This document shows, piece by piece, positions 1-10,097 of a DNA stretch of 64,000 bases. Below the pieces are notes generated by a model that was not told the DNA's origin, made no database searches, and worked only from the letters and a program-made list of their open reading frames with translations. Made by a program: the position numbers and the translations under genes. Position 1 is the first letter of the stretch. The number at the start of each line of letters is the position of its first letter. The DNA is from Asparagopsis taxiformis (taxonomy: Eukaryota > Rhodophyta > Florideophyceae > Bonnemaisoniales > Bonnemaisoniaceae), in the NCBI GenBank assembly GCA_030407315.1, contig JALQPE010001001.1, positions 20,942 to 84,941 of the forward strand, in the 5' to 3' direction.

Positions 1-140
1 TCCTTCGACTTGACACTATCGTCTGACTGGTTTCCTGATGTCTCGCATCTATCTACTTCCATCTATTACAAAATTCACCTCAACAGAAATTTTATTTCTT
101 CATTCTTCGTCTACTACACCGAAACTGGTTTCATCCGATA

Positions 141-1667
141 CTACTCCCCTTCATTCTCGATTTCATCATCGACGAATACCTTCACATATTCTGCATCTCC
201 TCCGTCCTCTTCCATAGACCTGAAGCTCTCCTCCAGCACTGATTCCCCCCCATCGTCTACGTTCAGTTCTTCATATCTATCACGCGATATAGTCAAAACC
301 TCCTCATTCATAAAACGACTACTCACCCGCTCCCCGGGAAGAAGCAGTTTCACTGCTTCATTGATTTCCCGGATTTGCGCTCCTTCCACCTCTGTTCCAC
401 TTTGAAATTTCAAAATCGTTCGGAACCCGTATGCAAGTATGTAGATGAATTGCAAGGAGTATTCTGAACGTCGCAGGAACATGTTCTTATCAGAACATTG
501 CGTGTAGGCGACTGCAAAGTTCAGTGCAACCTCTACTAAATTGATCCTCCTAGTCAAAAACCTCTTGTCCGGTTCTCCAATTATTTGAACTTCGTACTCG
601 ACTTTGAATAGCATTTCTTTTCGCGACGCAATGAAGTCGCGAAGAATCTTCATATTCTTGTCATCCATTGCTGCACGCTCCGCTGCATTCATTTTCCTCT
701 GCGCCGAGTACAGACTTGGAACTGACTCAATGTCCAGCCCACCGTCGTGCAAATGATGCTCCATTCGGACTGAACCTTGAAACCCACTGTATAGAACGAA
801 TCCAAGATCTCGGATGAACCGGTTTCGCACATGATCTCTGGACTTGTTCATAAACCCGGTCACTGCTGTGAGTGCCGATTTCGTCACAGTGATGCCTACC
901 TCCTTTCTGTGCAACGGCCCATTGTCTCCAACCTTTCTTCGCTTCTGCTTTCGAGCGGCCCCATCACTTCCCTCGGACGTCCCATGCATTCCATCCATGC
1001 GAGCAGAGTCCGTTCCGCGAATTGTCTCCTCAATGGTCCCGGTAGTCACATACCCCCGCGCCCTCCACCGTTCGATACCTTCCGACGTTCCATTGGAGCT
1101 GGAACGGTCTCCTCCCTCTCTGAAAGAATTGTTTTGACACGTATTCTTGATTAAAGAGGTCACAACTTGGCAGCGCAATTCAATGTGGTTCCGGCCGGCA
1201 AGCGTCCTATTGAACACATCCTTTCGCTCATTGCTCTGCCTGGCGAACATCAGCGTATTGATTAGCTGGCATCCGTTGAAATGCCTATCCCTCTTATCCA
1301 CCATTGCCTTCGTGTACGTTGGAACAACAGCACACAGCACAGCACACACCATTTCGAACGTGAACGATTTCTCCGCATCCTGCGCAATGCGGAGACGTTC
1401 CCTGTCCTTCTCGGAGGCGATCTTCTTCGGATGTCCTTGTCCCTGGCTCAGAAGCCCATCGACGATGCTCTTGACCTCCTGCATATCGGTGTTTAGCATG
1501 GAGACAGTCTTGGCGACATTTCCGAGAGTCTCGCGTAATTGAATGGTGCTCTTCTCGACGGCATCCATTTTATCACTCAGGGCTTTCAACTCTGCAGTGA
1601 TGTTCGAAAAGCCCTCACGCGTTATTTCGGAAAATGCGGCGATGCTTACGGAGGTTTCGGGATTCAT
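141..1667 (-). CDS. Coiled-coil transposon-associated protein, family member 1 (508 aa)
   Basis: An intact ORF opens with ATG at 1667. Residues 1-75 have heptad-like leucine, valine and isoleucine spacing and probably form a coiled coil. A basic patch (QKRRK, near residue 240) could be a nuclear signal. The C-terminal 60 residues are strongly acidic. I recognise no named domain. By eye it is homologous to the proteins at 38788-40461 and, more distantly, 58682-60307. Shared blocks are a segment like VTKSALTAVTGFMNKSRD, followed by a positively charged helix ending in LGF, and a later segment like VEYEVQIIGEPDKRF. It lies divergently about 0.9 kb from the methyltransferase gene to its right, and the other two copies also sit beside methyltransferase genes. 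It could be the accessory DNA-binding protein of a transposon. Function is unknown. Gene reality is well supported by length and paralogues. Confidence 0.75.
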   Translation of the reverse strand: MNPETSVSIAAFSEITREGFSNITAELKALSDKMDAVEKSTIQLRETLGNVAKTVSMLNTDMQEVKSIVDGLLSQGQGHPKKIASEKDRERLRIAQDAEKSFTFEMVCAVLCAVVPTYTKAMVDKRDRHFNGCQLINTLMFARQSNERKDVFNRTLAGRNHIELRCQVVTSLIKNTCQNNSFREGGDRSSSNGTSEGIERWRARGYVTTGTIEETIRGTDSARMDGMHGTSEGSDGAARKQKRRKVGDNGPLHRKEVGITVTKSALTAVTGFMNKSRDHVRNRFIRDLGFVLYSGFQGSVRMEHHLHDGGLDIESVPSLYSAQRKMNAAERAAMDDKNMKILRDFIASRKEMLFKVEYEVQIIGEPDKRFLTRRINLVEVALNFAVAYTQCSDKNMFLRRSEYSLQFIYILAYGFRTILKFQSGTEVEGAQIREINEAVKLLLPGERVSSRFMNEEVLTISRDRYEELNVDDGGESVLEESFRSMEEDGGDAEYVKVFVDDEIENEGE

Positions 1668-2203
1668 CTTGACCTTGCAATTGGAGTTTGCTAAAAGGAG
1701 AATTGCTTTGAAGGAAGGATGTCACGCTTAGTACAGCAGTGTTGTAGCAAATATCATTTCAGTGGATGCATCCATCCTGGTCTACTCTACATAATAATAA
1801 TGCTTCTCAGTGCTCCGTAACGGTTATTTTTCATAATTTAGTGGTGGATGGTGCGTATTCTTTCCTTTGCCACCACCCACGTCCTGTGCATACCACACCT
1901 CGCTACCAGACTGACGTCTCCTACTAGACACTTTCAATGCAAAGATAGATAGGTATAATTTGAAATGCTAAACTCAACATATTATAGCTACTCTGTACAT
2001 TCTCTCCTTACGGTGAGACAAACCAGATATGTTCTGTTCTCCCAATCTTCCTTTCTACAACTTCCTATTCAGCATCTAGCTTCCCCGCACCCAACTATCT
2101 GTAAAGCACCATCACAATTAATATAGTCGTATACCACACACCATTCCAATATTTACCTTCACACCAACACTATGCTCCATATTTCCTCTAAGTCCACTCC
2201 ACC
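1668..2203. other. Intergenic stretch without recognisable gene
   Basis: AT-rich spacer between the divergent coiled-coil gene and the palindrome array. It should hold the promoter of the minus-strand gene, but I see no convincing motif and no ORF worth reporting. Confidence 0.5.
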
Positions 2204-2556
2204 AGACAGTGTTGTCAAACAATGCACGGTACTACCCGCAGACAATACAATTTGCTATCTACACTACTGTCTACAGATTTCCCCAGACAGTGCAGTAATA
2301 CAGTACAATGTATTGTCTCAGACAGTAAAATGTACTGTCTGCACATACTGTCTGGCGGCAACACTTCCGGACAGTAAAATTTACTGTTCTGGACAGTAAA
2401 TTTTACTGTTTTTGGTACTGTCCAGATTTCGTGCCAGTTTACTGCTGCAGCAGTATTCTGAAATTTCCAGACAGTAAATTTTACTGTCTCCGCGCACTGT
2501 CTTGGCCAGACAGTAATTTTTACTGTCTCAGACAGTAAATTTACTGTCTGTTTTCA
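2204..2556. repeat. Array of ACAGTAAA/TTTACTGT palindromes (probable subterminal repeats)
   Basis: About a dozen copies of ACAGT and ACTGT motifs occur here in both orientations. Many pair into short perfect palindromes such as GACAGTAAATTTTACTGTC, for example near 2471-2489, 2512-2528 and 2530-2550. Clustered inverted short motifs beside a transposase cassette are typical of transposase-binding subterminal regions of CACTA, hAT and related DNA transposons. The array lies just upstream of the methyltransferase-transposase pair and is plausibly the left end of that element. I do not find the matching array on the right side (7.1-7.4 kb), where Copia sequence begins. Confidence 0.7.
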
Positions 2557-2570
2557 TTCTCAACACCGTA

Positions 2571-3026
2571 GTGTACAGGCTTCGGGGAATCTCCAGATTG
2601 AATAAATTCAAACCAGTATCATACAAAGATACCCTCCAGCAATACGAATACACATGCGCAGCGATGAAAGAAGCGCGTAAGTTCGAGGTTCTTCATGAAG
2701 GACAGGTATGGCCAAAGGGCATGGAATCAATCAAGCAGAATCTACTTCGCTCATCAAAGTTCGATACTGATGTTATGGAGAACATGGGAAACGATTATAA
2801 TATTCTGGGTGCTCTTTTGAAGCAGTACCGGAAAGTTAAAGTTTGCCCTCAAATTGCTCCCATGAAGGAAAAGAAGTATCGGGAAAGCCATCGAAAAGAA
2901 CCAGATCCCGATTCTTTCTGTCAGGAAATTGGCAAGACGGCAGCCGATAACGAAAATGCAGATACAAGGGACGCGAAAGAAGAGAAACAAAAGATGTCTC
3001 GAAGGAAGATAGTGTTCCTCAACTAG
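2571..3026 (+). CDS. Hypothetical basic protein upstream of the methyltransferase
   Basis: Open frame without a stop from 2571. The first in-frame ATG is at 2664, giving about 120 residues, rich in Lys, Glu and Arg. I recognise no domain. It ends 41 nt before the next ORF, which is in another frame and encodes the methyltransferase. It may be an upstream exon or frameshifted N-terminal part of that protein, whose intact relative at 34197 has a long N-terminal region. Gene status is uncertain. Confidence 0.35.
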   Translation: MYRLRGISRLNKFKPVSYKDTLQQYEYTCAAMKEARKFEVLHEGQVWPKGMESIKQNLLRSSKFDTDVMENMGNDYNILGALLKQYRKVKVCPQIAPMKEKKYRESHRKEPDPDSFCQEIGKTAADNENADTRDAKEEKQKMSRRKIVFLN

Positions 3027-3067
3027 GCTCCGAAATATGTGATGAGGATATAGTCTCGGTACCGAAG

Positions 3068-4494
3068 ATGAGCCAGATAACGCAAGAATCTGTACAAGAT
3101 GAAGTTGACGCTTCCGAAAAGGTTATCACCGGACCGAAAACTTCTATTCCAGTGGACCGAATGATAACAGAGAACGATGTCTCTGCTTCACCTAGTATCA
3201 ACTCAGACCGCCTCAACCTTCATTCTAAACGCGGTTCATCTGGTACGAATGAGCCAGAAAGAAAAGACTACGTTCTTGAAATGGGAATTAAATGCTATCA
3301 GATGAAATGGCAGGACTTCGACAAGGAAATATGGACAGATGAGTACCCTCTTCAGGATTTAGTTCTTACCGACCCTCCGTATGGAACTCCGAATTCTAAA
3401 TCCCTTCGTAATACCGCATATAACAATTTCATAAGTGATAAGGAAATCAATGCATTATGCCAGTTTGCAAGGAGAGCCTTGAAGCCAGGTGGCTGGTTTT
3501 TCTGTTTTGTATCATTCCGAAACTTTCCAGCATTCCTGCATGAGCTGAGAAACGTCGGTTTCGACGGTCCGGAATACCCTTTCGTATTCATGAAAGACAC
3601 GAACACTGTACAAGCACATCGCGGAGATATGTTCCCACAAAACGCGTGCGAGTTTGCAGTTGTTGCCAGGGCTCCCGGACATCGTAAGGACGGTTTCAAG
3701 CCAGACCTTCGAAGCCAATATCACCTCGTCCCAACAGAAACGAAACGGAAATTCGCTGCAATGTCCAGAATTCCCGTTTCGAAAGACAAACTTCTCACTC
3801 CAGGAACAAATCTCCTGTTCTAACAGAAGAGAAACATATTGGAATGTTATCCGAGATAATCAACACGTTTTGTCCTGAGAGGGGTTCAGTTATTGATGTT
3901 TACGGAGGAACACTTACTACTGCGATCGCAGCGATGAAGACAGCCCGTTCATGTGTGGTTGTGGAAGCTAGTACCAAGATTTTCCGTCTCGCTCATGAAA
4001 GACTTCGTTCTATTGCCGATGCTTTGTATCATAATGATCTGAGATCACGTATCGGATCGAAGAAGAGGAGAACAGGGAATCATGCAGAGGATGGCGTTCT
4101 GCTAAGCCAACCGAAAATCTGTTCGCTACAGAAAAAGGGAAAAGATGATAATACAAATGCCGGTAAATCCACTATCGAAGGAATAGAGAGAGTACTGAAA
4201 GGAGGAGATTCTGTTGAACTATACATTTTGAATCAGGTCGTCGGAAAAGCGTCTCTCCTTTGTGCAGGAACTAGTGATGAGAGGTTCCAAACTACAATAC
4301 ACAATGTACCTCTAGCGAACTTTCAAGGTGAGGATCAGAAACTTGTATCTTGTTATATGTTCGAACCGAACGAATGTTGTTTGGATTGTCCTTACCCGTA
4401 CAAATACGGTGGTATTGAACCTCCTCCTGGAACTTTGAAAGGGCTGAACGGGATATTCGCATGGGACTTGAACAAGATGAGGCCGTTGTCTTAG
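3068..4494 (+). pseudogene. DNA N6-adenine/N4-cytosine methyltransferase (PF01555-like), split by one frame change
   Basis: Predicted S-adenosylmethionine-dependent DNA methyltransferase of the beta-class order, with the catalytic motif before the SAM-binding motif. The first ORF (3068-3823) carries LTDPPYGTPN (DPPY from residue 102) and then a KPGGWFFCFV strand. The second ORF (3844-4494) carries VIDVYGG, a variant of the FxGxG SAM loop. DPPY favours adenine N6 as target. The two ORFs join through a one-register frame change near 3800-3820. There the third frame reads LTEEKHIG straight into the second ORF, matching LRPEQKTV in the intact relative. This is either a frameshift mutation or a small intron. 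Unlike the other two copies there is no SET domain. The C-terminus (4200-4494) is cysteine-containing and unrecognised. The transposase gene follows 200 bp downstream on the same strand. Confidence 0.72.
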
Positions 4495-4695
4495 TCTTAT
4501 TACGTATAGTTTCGCTCGGCCTTCAGAGAGGAAAGATTGTTGTCATTTTTCCCCGTAATCATGGGAGCATGAAGAGCACAAATCAACCAATCAGCCGTAC
4601 TCCATTCACAACAGAGATTGATTTGACATAGGTATTTGGCGCTGTATCCTGGGCCAACTATCGCCGTCGAGGAGGCCACTCTGCATCCATATTAG

Positions 4696-7140
4696 ATGAA
4701 CGTCTCACCGGTGTCATTCCTACTCACCATGCATCTTGATCAACCGATATACTCGTCTTGCAGCCATCTCTTTTCCACGCTACCTGCAAATCTAACTACC
4801 GTTCAGAGATCATTCGTTCTGCTCCCACAGCAGATGGCTCCGCGTTTTCATCTCGCCGAAGCTAGGAATGACGCACTGGAGAAAGCCGAATCATACATGA
4901 AATCTCTTTCTAGGGACTCCGAATCAGAACACGCTCCTTCTGTTGAAACCATATCTGTGCCGCGTAGCCACGATGAAGTGATGCATGGAATAGTGGGTAC
5001 TTCTTCCGACTCTTTCCGATCCACGGCTTCGATGTATAAACCATTTTCACGACTACAACACAGGAAGAATTATGAAAGTGTGACGAGGTCCAGTTCAGTT
5101 CGTCGAAAGAGCAGCATGCTAGAGAGGCGGGTGAAGTTCAGTTTGTCACTGCCCAAAACAGATATAAGAAGAATACCATGCTGCAATAAGGGATGCTTCA
5201 GAAAAACCGACCATGTTTTCCTTCGGAATGAAGCAGAACGAGTTTTGTTGTACAACAGGGACGATCGCCGCAGGTATCTGCACGCTCTACTGGAACCAAA
5301 CAGTAACCGGTTCTACTTCTCTGGGAAGCCTGTGTGTTGCGAATTCCTAGAGTACAGCTTCAAGTTTTCACGACACCTGCAGACCTCGGTAAAGAAAGCT
5401 TGCCAGAATGGGAGTCTTCCATTTATGGCTTCTCCGAAACGAATTTCTGGCTCTCCACATAGAGATGCAGTGATCTGCTTCCTTGAACGCTTGTCTGCCT
5501 CGACTGCTGATATGATGCCAGACAGTGGAGAGAAGCATCTGCCTCTTTTCGAGAAGAAGGCTGTGTACGAGATGTTCTGCGACCAATTTACGTTATTATA
5601 CTCGAACCGGAACCCACCAACTTTGAGCTACTTCTACAACACCTGGAACACGTTTTGCGCGAATATCAAGGTTCGGCGTGTCCAGAGGTTCACGAAATGT
5701 TCGGAATGTGAGTACATACGTGATAAACTGGAAGCCATCGGGACAGATATTCAACGCACTGCTCCGCTTCTGGAACGTCGCCAGCGTCATATCGAGATGG
5801 TGGCACGGGAACGCAGGGAGTATCAAAAGAAGTGTGAAGAAGCGTCACTATATCCCTCCAGGTTCACGTCTCTGATCGTAGACGGGGCTGATCAATCAGG
5901 ATACGGTCTTCCCCATTTCACGGTATGTACAAAAGCGACTGTTGGTCATAGTTTGAAGGTGAGACTCATAGGTGTTCTCGAACATGGTGTCCGAAAGCAT
6001 CTTTCGTTGTACACACTTACTGCTGAATTCGAAACTGGGGCAAATCATATCATCGAGGCAATTCACAGGACTCTTACCAAAAAGGCTATGGGTTCGAGTC
6101 TTCAGGGAACACTGTACTTGCAGGTAGACAATTGCACAAGAGAGAACAAGAACACGTTTCTGTTTTGCTATCTAGAATGTCTCGTTGCTTGGGGTGTGTT
6201 TGAAGAAGTACACGCTTCTTTCCTACCCATCGGCCACACCCATGCAGACATCGACCAGGCCTTTAGCTGTACCTCTCGCAGGCTACGTTCCCACAACGCC
6301 GTCACTATGGAAGATTTAGTTGAACAACTCAGAGTGTCCTATACTCCGGAACCCTCTGTCTCTCGTATGTTGCACGTGGCAAACTTCTCCGGTCTCTGCC
6401 GGAGTGAGAATTCGGTTGGAAAAGTGCATGCTTTCTCAAAATTCAGATACTTCAGGTTTCACCGATCCCAAGATACAGGAAAAAGTTATGACTTCTACAG
6501 AACTGCATGCGATGTTAAGATATTTTGTGAAGACAACTGGAAGCCTCTCCCAGTTCTCACTCCGGGGCTGAATGGTTTCCTGGTTAAGCCTCCTGAACTG
6601 AAACGAACACCGAGTAATATCATACGTTCTCCTCCAGATCGACATGAGTTCCTGCTCCGTTTTCGTTCGGAAGAGAGCAGGGTCAATAACAATTCTAAAA
6701 TGGATCAGCTACATGAGCTTCTACGACAGGTTTATGAGGAAAGGGAAGATTCTTTTCATTGGAACCTCACCGAATGTTTCGAGATGAATGGCATGTATCG
6801 AAAAGGGAATCGGAACGTCGTCCCGATGGAGGAGGAACTCATGTCGACTGCAGATTGCATACCACTATCAGACTTGCCCTACTCGGTGAATCGCTTCGTG
6901 GCTGTAAATGGAGAAGACTGTACTACTGAGATGCCGTTCTGGCTAGGACAAATTATGAGTTGTAAGAAAACAACGAAGGGGTTATTTGTCAGCTGTGTGT
7001 TCGGTGGTACGAGGTCTACGATGGAAGAGACGCATGGTCAGGTAAGTATAGGCCTGCCATGCTTCGCAAGGGGAGAACAACAGTGGCTTGGAAGGGACAT
7101 ATTTCGGTTGACACCGTCATTGCAGAGTTCCCGTCACTAA
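4696..7140 (+). CDS. DUF7869-type transposase-like protein (814 aa)
   Basis: Intact long ORF. ATG at 4696, with an alternative at 4834 (MAPRFHLAEA) that may be the true start. The core resembles the DUF7869 family found in scattered eukaryotic repeats. Acidic residues sit where an RNase H-fold DDE/D nuclease would have them: IVDGADQSG (D396), LQVDNCTRENKN (D478) and GHTHADIDQAF (D518, D520). Upstream are cysteine pairs (CCNKGCF; CSECEYI near 5699) that may bind zinc and DNA. The acidic-residue assignment is my inference; the family resemblance is fairly clear. It is co-oriented with the methyltransferase 200 bp upstream, so both may belong to one element. No TIR pair was identified. It appears full length and could be active. 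Confidence 0.7.
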   Translation: MNVSPVSFLLTMHLDQPIYSSCSHLFSTLPANLTTVQRSFVLLPQQMAPRFHLAEARNDALEKAESYMKSLSRDSESEHAPSVETISVPRSHDEVMHGIVGTSSDSFRSTASMYKPFSRLQHRKNYESVTRSSSVRRKSSMLERRVKFSLSLPKTDIRRIPCCNKGCFRKTDHVFLRNEAERVLLYNRDDRRRYLHALLEPNSNRFYFSGKPVCCEFLEYSFKFSRHLQTSVKKACQNGSLPFMASPKRISGSPHRDAVICFLERLSASTADMMPDSGEKHLPLFEKKAVYEMFCDQFTLLYSNRNPPTLSYFYNTWNTFCANIKVRRVQRFTKCSECEYIRDKLEAIGTDIQRTAPLLERRQRHIEMVARERREYQKKCEEASLYPSRFTSLIVDGADQSGYGLPHFTVCTKATVGHSLKVRLIGVLEHGVRKHLSLYTLTAEFETGANHIIEAIHRTLTKKAMGSSLQGTLYLQVDNCTRENKNTFLFCYLECLVAWGVFEEVHASFLPIGHTHADIDQAFSCTSRRLRSHNAVTMEDLVEQLRVSYTPEPSVSRMLHVANFSGLCRSENSVGKVHAFSKFRYFRFHRSQDTGKSYDFYRTACDVKIFCEDNWKPLPVLTPGLNGFLVKPPELKRTPSNIIRSPPDRHEFLLRFRSEESRVNNNSKMDQLHELLRQVYEEREDSFHWNLTECFEMNGMYRKGNRNVVPMEEELMSTADCIPLSDLPYSVNRFVAVNGEDCTTEMPFWLGQIMSCKKTTKGLFVSCVFGGTRSTMEETHGQVSIGLPCFARGEQQWLGRDIFRLTPSLQSSRH

Positions 7141-7391
7141 CAAACAAGATGATAAGAGCTGGGGTAGAGAAAGAGATCAGGTCAGGCCTGGCGTCTATTC
7201 CGAAGTAAAAACGCCTCGTCTTCGACGACACGAGTAGTTCAATCAACTTTGTTATCCTATTCAATCAATATGAAAAAAATCTCTCATGTTCAATCAACTT
7301 CAGAAAGTTGCATTCTGGTTTGGAAAGTACGTTCTGTTCATAGCGAAATCAGTGTTTCGGCTGGACAATCAAGTATAGCGCCGACGGTATC
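7141..7391. other. Short non-coding junction between DUF7869 element and Copia fragment
   Basis: No ORF. Contains TCAATCAA repeats (7240-7310). Nothing here matches the left-hand palindrome array, so the right end of the upstream element may have been lost when the Copia sequence arrived. Confidence 0.4.
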
Positions 7392-8324
7392 CATATCTCG
7401 AGCCCGCAATATATATCAAAAGTGCTATCAGATATGCTGCAAACAAATGCAAACACCAGCATAAAACCATACGCTGATGGTCTCCCACTACACGCCCCAG
7501 ACGACACAGATACCTCCATACCCAATCTGGCCGACATCTACCACACAATCATCGGAACACTCAGGTATATCGCCGACTCAACGCGTCCGGACATAGCATT
7601 CGTAGTCAGCAAACTCGCAGCCGCCAGTCAATGCCCGACGAAACGTCACTGGAGTCACGTCAAGCATCTAGTCCGATATCTCAAAGGCACCATCAACACA
7701 GGAATCTTATACTCACCTTCACCCACAAAATCAATATCCCTCACCACGTACACTGATGCAGACTACACTGGAGACAAATTGGACTCCAAATCGACCAGTG
7801 GCGCCGTACATCTAATCAACGGATCACCAATATCCTGGATATCCCCTAAACAGACAATGCAGGCCTTATCTACGTGCGAGTCGGAATACTTCGCAGCTGC
7901 GCTAGCCGTCCAATACACGCAATGGATACGAAGAATACTTGCTGAACTGCAAGCCCTACCAACTAAGCCTACGACGCTATTCATGGACAACCAAGCAGCT
8001 ATATCTATCGCAAACAACACAGCACCGACTAAGAGGCGAAAGTTCATCGATCTCAGACATCACTACCTACGGGAACACATCCAAAAAGGCAATATCGTCC
8101 TCCAACACGTCCCGTCAAACAAAATGTTGGCCGACATTCTCACCAAACTGCTCAAAGGTCAAACTTTCGCCAACCTCATAAACCTGCTGCACCTATGCAC
8201 CGCCCCAGCCAACGACAAGCGAGCACAGCCAAGCCTCCTCACGAAGCAGGGGGACTGCTACTACGCCGCACGAGCGACGAAGTGTTTCGATACTTCGATC
8301 GGAGTGCTAACTGCACCCGCTTGA
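7392..8324 (+). pseudogene. Ty1/Copia polyprotein 3' fragment (end of RT, RNase H)
   Basis: Only the last ~300 residues of a Copia Pol are present. The sequence enters the frame at QYISKVLSDM (about 7410), with no proper start codon. Diagnostic motifs follow in order: IIGTLRYIADSTRPDIAF, a KHLVRYLKGT motif, TYTDADYTGD (first RNase H Asp), SWISPKQTMQALST, STCESEYFA (catalytic Glu), LFMDNQAAISIA (Asp), then RKFIDLRHHYLRE and the tail with MLADILTKLL. An intact Copia Pol is well over 1,000 residues, so integrase and most of RT are missing. Truncation is at about 7.36-7.41 kb. The fragment itself has no internal stop, so loss of the 5' part seems fairly recent. Confidence 0.93.
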
Positions 8325-8467
8325 CTGCCACTACGCTCACTGTGCCAGTACGAAGAAGCAGACAGGCTGTCCACACCACGACGCCGCCGGGATCACGAGA
8401 GATACCAAGGCATACATAATAGAGAGATCAGGAGAGGAAAACAATAAACAGAGTCACGGCACTATCA
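8257..8467 (+). repeat. Possible 3' LTR of the Copia fragment, with polypurine tract
   Basis: Directly after the RNase H tail is a purine-rich tract, GAAGCAGGGGGAC (8244-8256), followed by TGCTACTACG, which would be the TG start of a 3' LTR. A CA end just before the dispersed repeat at 8468 would make it about 210 bp, plausible for Copia. There is no second LTR copy in the window, so this is inference. The coding frame also runs into this stretch to 8324. Confidence 0.4.
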
Positions 8468-8914
8468 CACTACACACTTTTCCACTTTCAGATTTCCCGA
8501 AGCGAAAAACTTTCCTCTGCAAAATATTTTACGCCGTAGCGTCCGCAAGAATGTTCCCGCCAGGTCATCGCTCTGCTCACCATCTCCCGGTCCGCAGGGC
8601 TGGTCCACTTCCCCTACCCCCTTCCTGGTCCACTCATTGTACCTTCCGTCCTGTACCACTGACTATTCCATCCTGCGTCTACGGATCGACCACCAACTCG
8701 CCGCCCTCAACAAACACAGATCTTTATTTTTATCCCGTTCCAGTCCTGGGACTCGTTGCCAAACCTCATTTCTCCTCACACTCAAACATTCACCCACCAT
8801 CAGGTATGCAATGATTGGAAGCCATGAATGACGCGAGCGATCATTAGCACTTTCTAACATCATCAATTCCACTGTGCTGACCGAAAAAACGCAACCATCA
8901 CAGATACAAATCTG
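8468..8914 (+). repeat. Dispersed repeat of about 445 bp (copy 1)
   Basis: Near-identical in reverse complement to 47460-47900. The shared block starts at CACTACACACTTTTCC and ends at CACAGATACAAATCTG, with different sequence outside on both sides. There is no obvious terminal inverted repeat and no long ORF. It could be a solo LTR, a SINE-like element or a non-autonomous DNA transposon. Confidence 0.8.
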
Positions 8915-8988
8915 ATATATGACGACAAAATCGGCTTCTTCGTTCGAAGATATATTCTGGATTACATTTGTTGAACATCAGATTCAAT

Positions 8989-9716
8989 ATGAAGCTCGAT
9001 GAAACTGGATACCCTATCGTATCTGAAATAAATGCTTTCATGAAGAAGTTGGATTTGCTGCCAGTTGTGCTGAGCTCCGAAGAGCAAGATGCTGTACAAA
9101 CTTATTTGTTGAATTTCAAAGCGGAGTATTGCGAACGCGATCCTGCAAAGCCGTGGTTCGTTCACACAAGTCATGGGAAAATGATAAAAGATCATCTGCT
9201 CCTAGCTGGCTTTTCGGAATACATACTAGAACCGAAAACGATCGTTTTTGGATGTAGTAGTACACAATTTTTCATTTCCGGTGCGTTGCAGTATAAAAAT
9301 GGAAGAAAGAATATTGATGAAGACAGTTTATATGAAAGAATTAAGAACTGTGTGCTCAATGCATGGTGCAATATGAATGTTGCAGTATCAGTGATTATTC
9401 CCGTGAACATCCTACAGTCTCATTGGGGGGCCATTTTTTGTGACAAAGACCTGTCGAGAGATGGGTATGGAAATATATACTGGGGAGACTCACTACGATA
9501 CTCTCCTCCTGTTCACCTTCTTGAATACGTTTAGGAGTTTATAAACTTACTACCGACAAGATTTGTATGGGAAAAAAGGATGATAATTACATATTGGACA
9601 TTCTTTCCTTTGAAATGCAGCGAGATAATTTCAGCTGTGGGTTTTACGTGATTTCTGCATTATCCCATTTTTCCTGCTCTACTAGACGGATACAAAGGCG
9701 TAAATATACTACATAA
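8989..9716 (+). pseudogene. Ulp1/SENP-like SUMO protease (C48) domain, broken
   Basis: Starts with ATG at 8989. Catalytic features of C48 cysteine proteases are visible. VIIPVNILQSHWGAIF gives the catalytic His and NIYWGDSL the Asp context. After a TAG stop at 9532-9534 the sequence still encodes EMQRDNFSCGFYVISALSHF in a frame shifted at the A-run near 9571, supplying the Gln and nucleophile Cys. So the catalytic site is split by one stop and one frameshift. In this element the protease would act on SUMO-like modifiers; here it is dead unless the defects are assembly errors. It is the first gene of the MULE. Confidence 0.72.
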
Positions 9717-9746
9717 AGCGAAAATATCACCGAGGAGATAAGAAAT

Positions 9747-10079
9747 ATGTGCACAGTTCGCTATCTGGAAACATTTCTAGACATACGAAAGTCCAAGGAT
9801 CGTAATGGTAAGGCAGAAATGGTAAGCGACTTTGAAGTTTACAAAACTTTATGCTCTTCCCTCCCTGGATATCTTTTTCTGAAAATTGAGGTTCAAAAGG
9901 CGAGGGAAGATATCATTTCCAAGTATACTAGCCCAGAACAACTTCTTAAGAATGATATAATGAGGTCTTGTGACAGCGAATCATCTGAGAGCTCTGAGTA
10001 TGAAGTTCTTGATTTAGTAGATGAAAGCGACGTTGGAAGTACATCGTGTACAGACGCTGATGGATTTACAGAAATTTAG
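9747..10079 (+). CDS. Acidic C-terminal ORF after the Ulp1 domain
   Basis: 110 codons from ATG 9747. The last 40 residues are Ser/Glu/Asp-rich (SESSESSEYEVLDL). Its position suggests it is the tail of the Ulp1 protein or a separate small MULE ORF. I recognise no domain. Confidence 0.35.
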   Translation: MCTVRYLETFLDIRKSKDRNGKAEMVSDFEVYKTLCSSLPGYLFLKIEVQKAREDIISKYTSPEQLLKNDIMRSCDSESSESSEYEVLDLVDESDVGSTSCTDADGFTEI

Positions 10080-10097
10080 AATGCAAAATAAAATCCA

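Noticed and set aside
10..405. Plus-strand ORF of 131 codons over the coiled-coil gene
   Set aside because: Antisense shadow of the intact 508-aa minus-strand gene, with serine-rich low-complexity translation.
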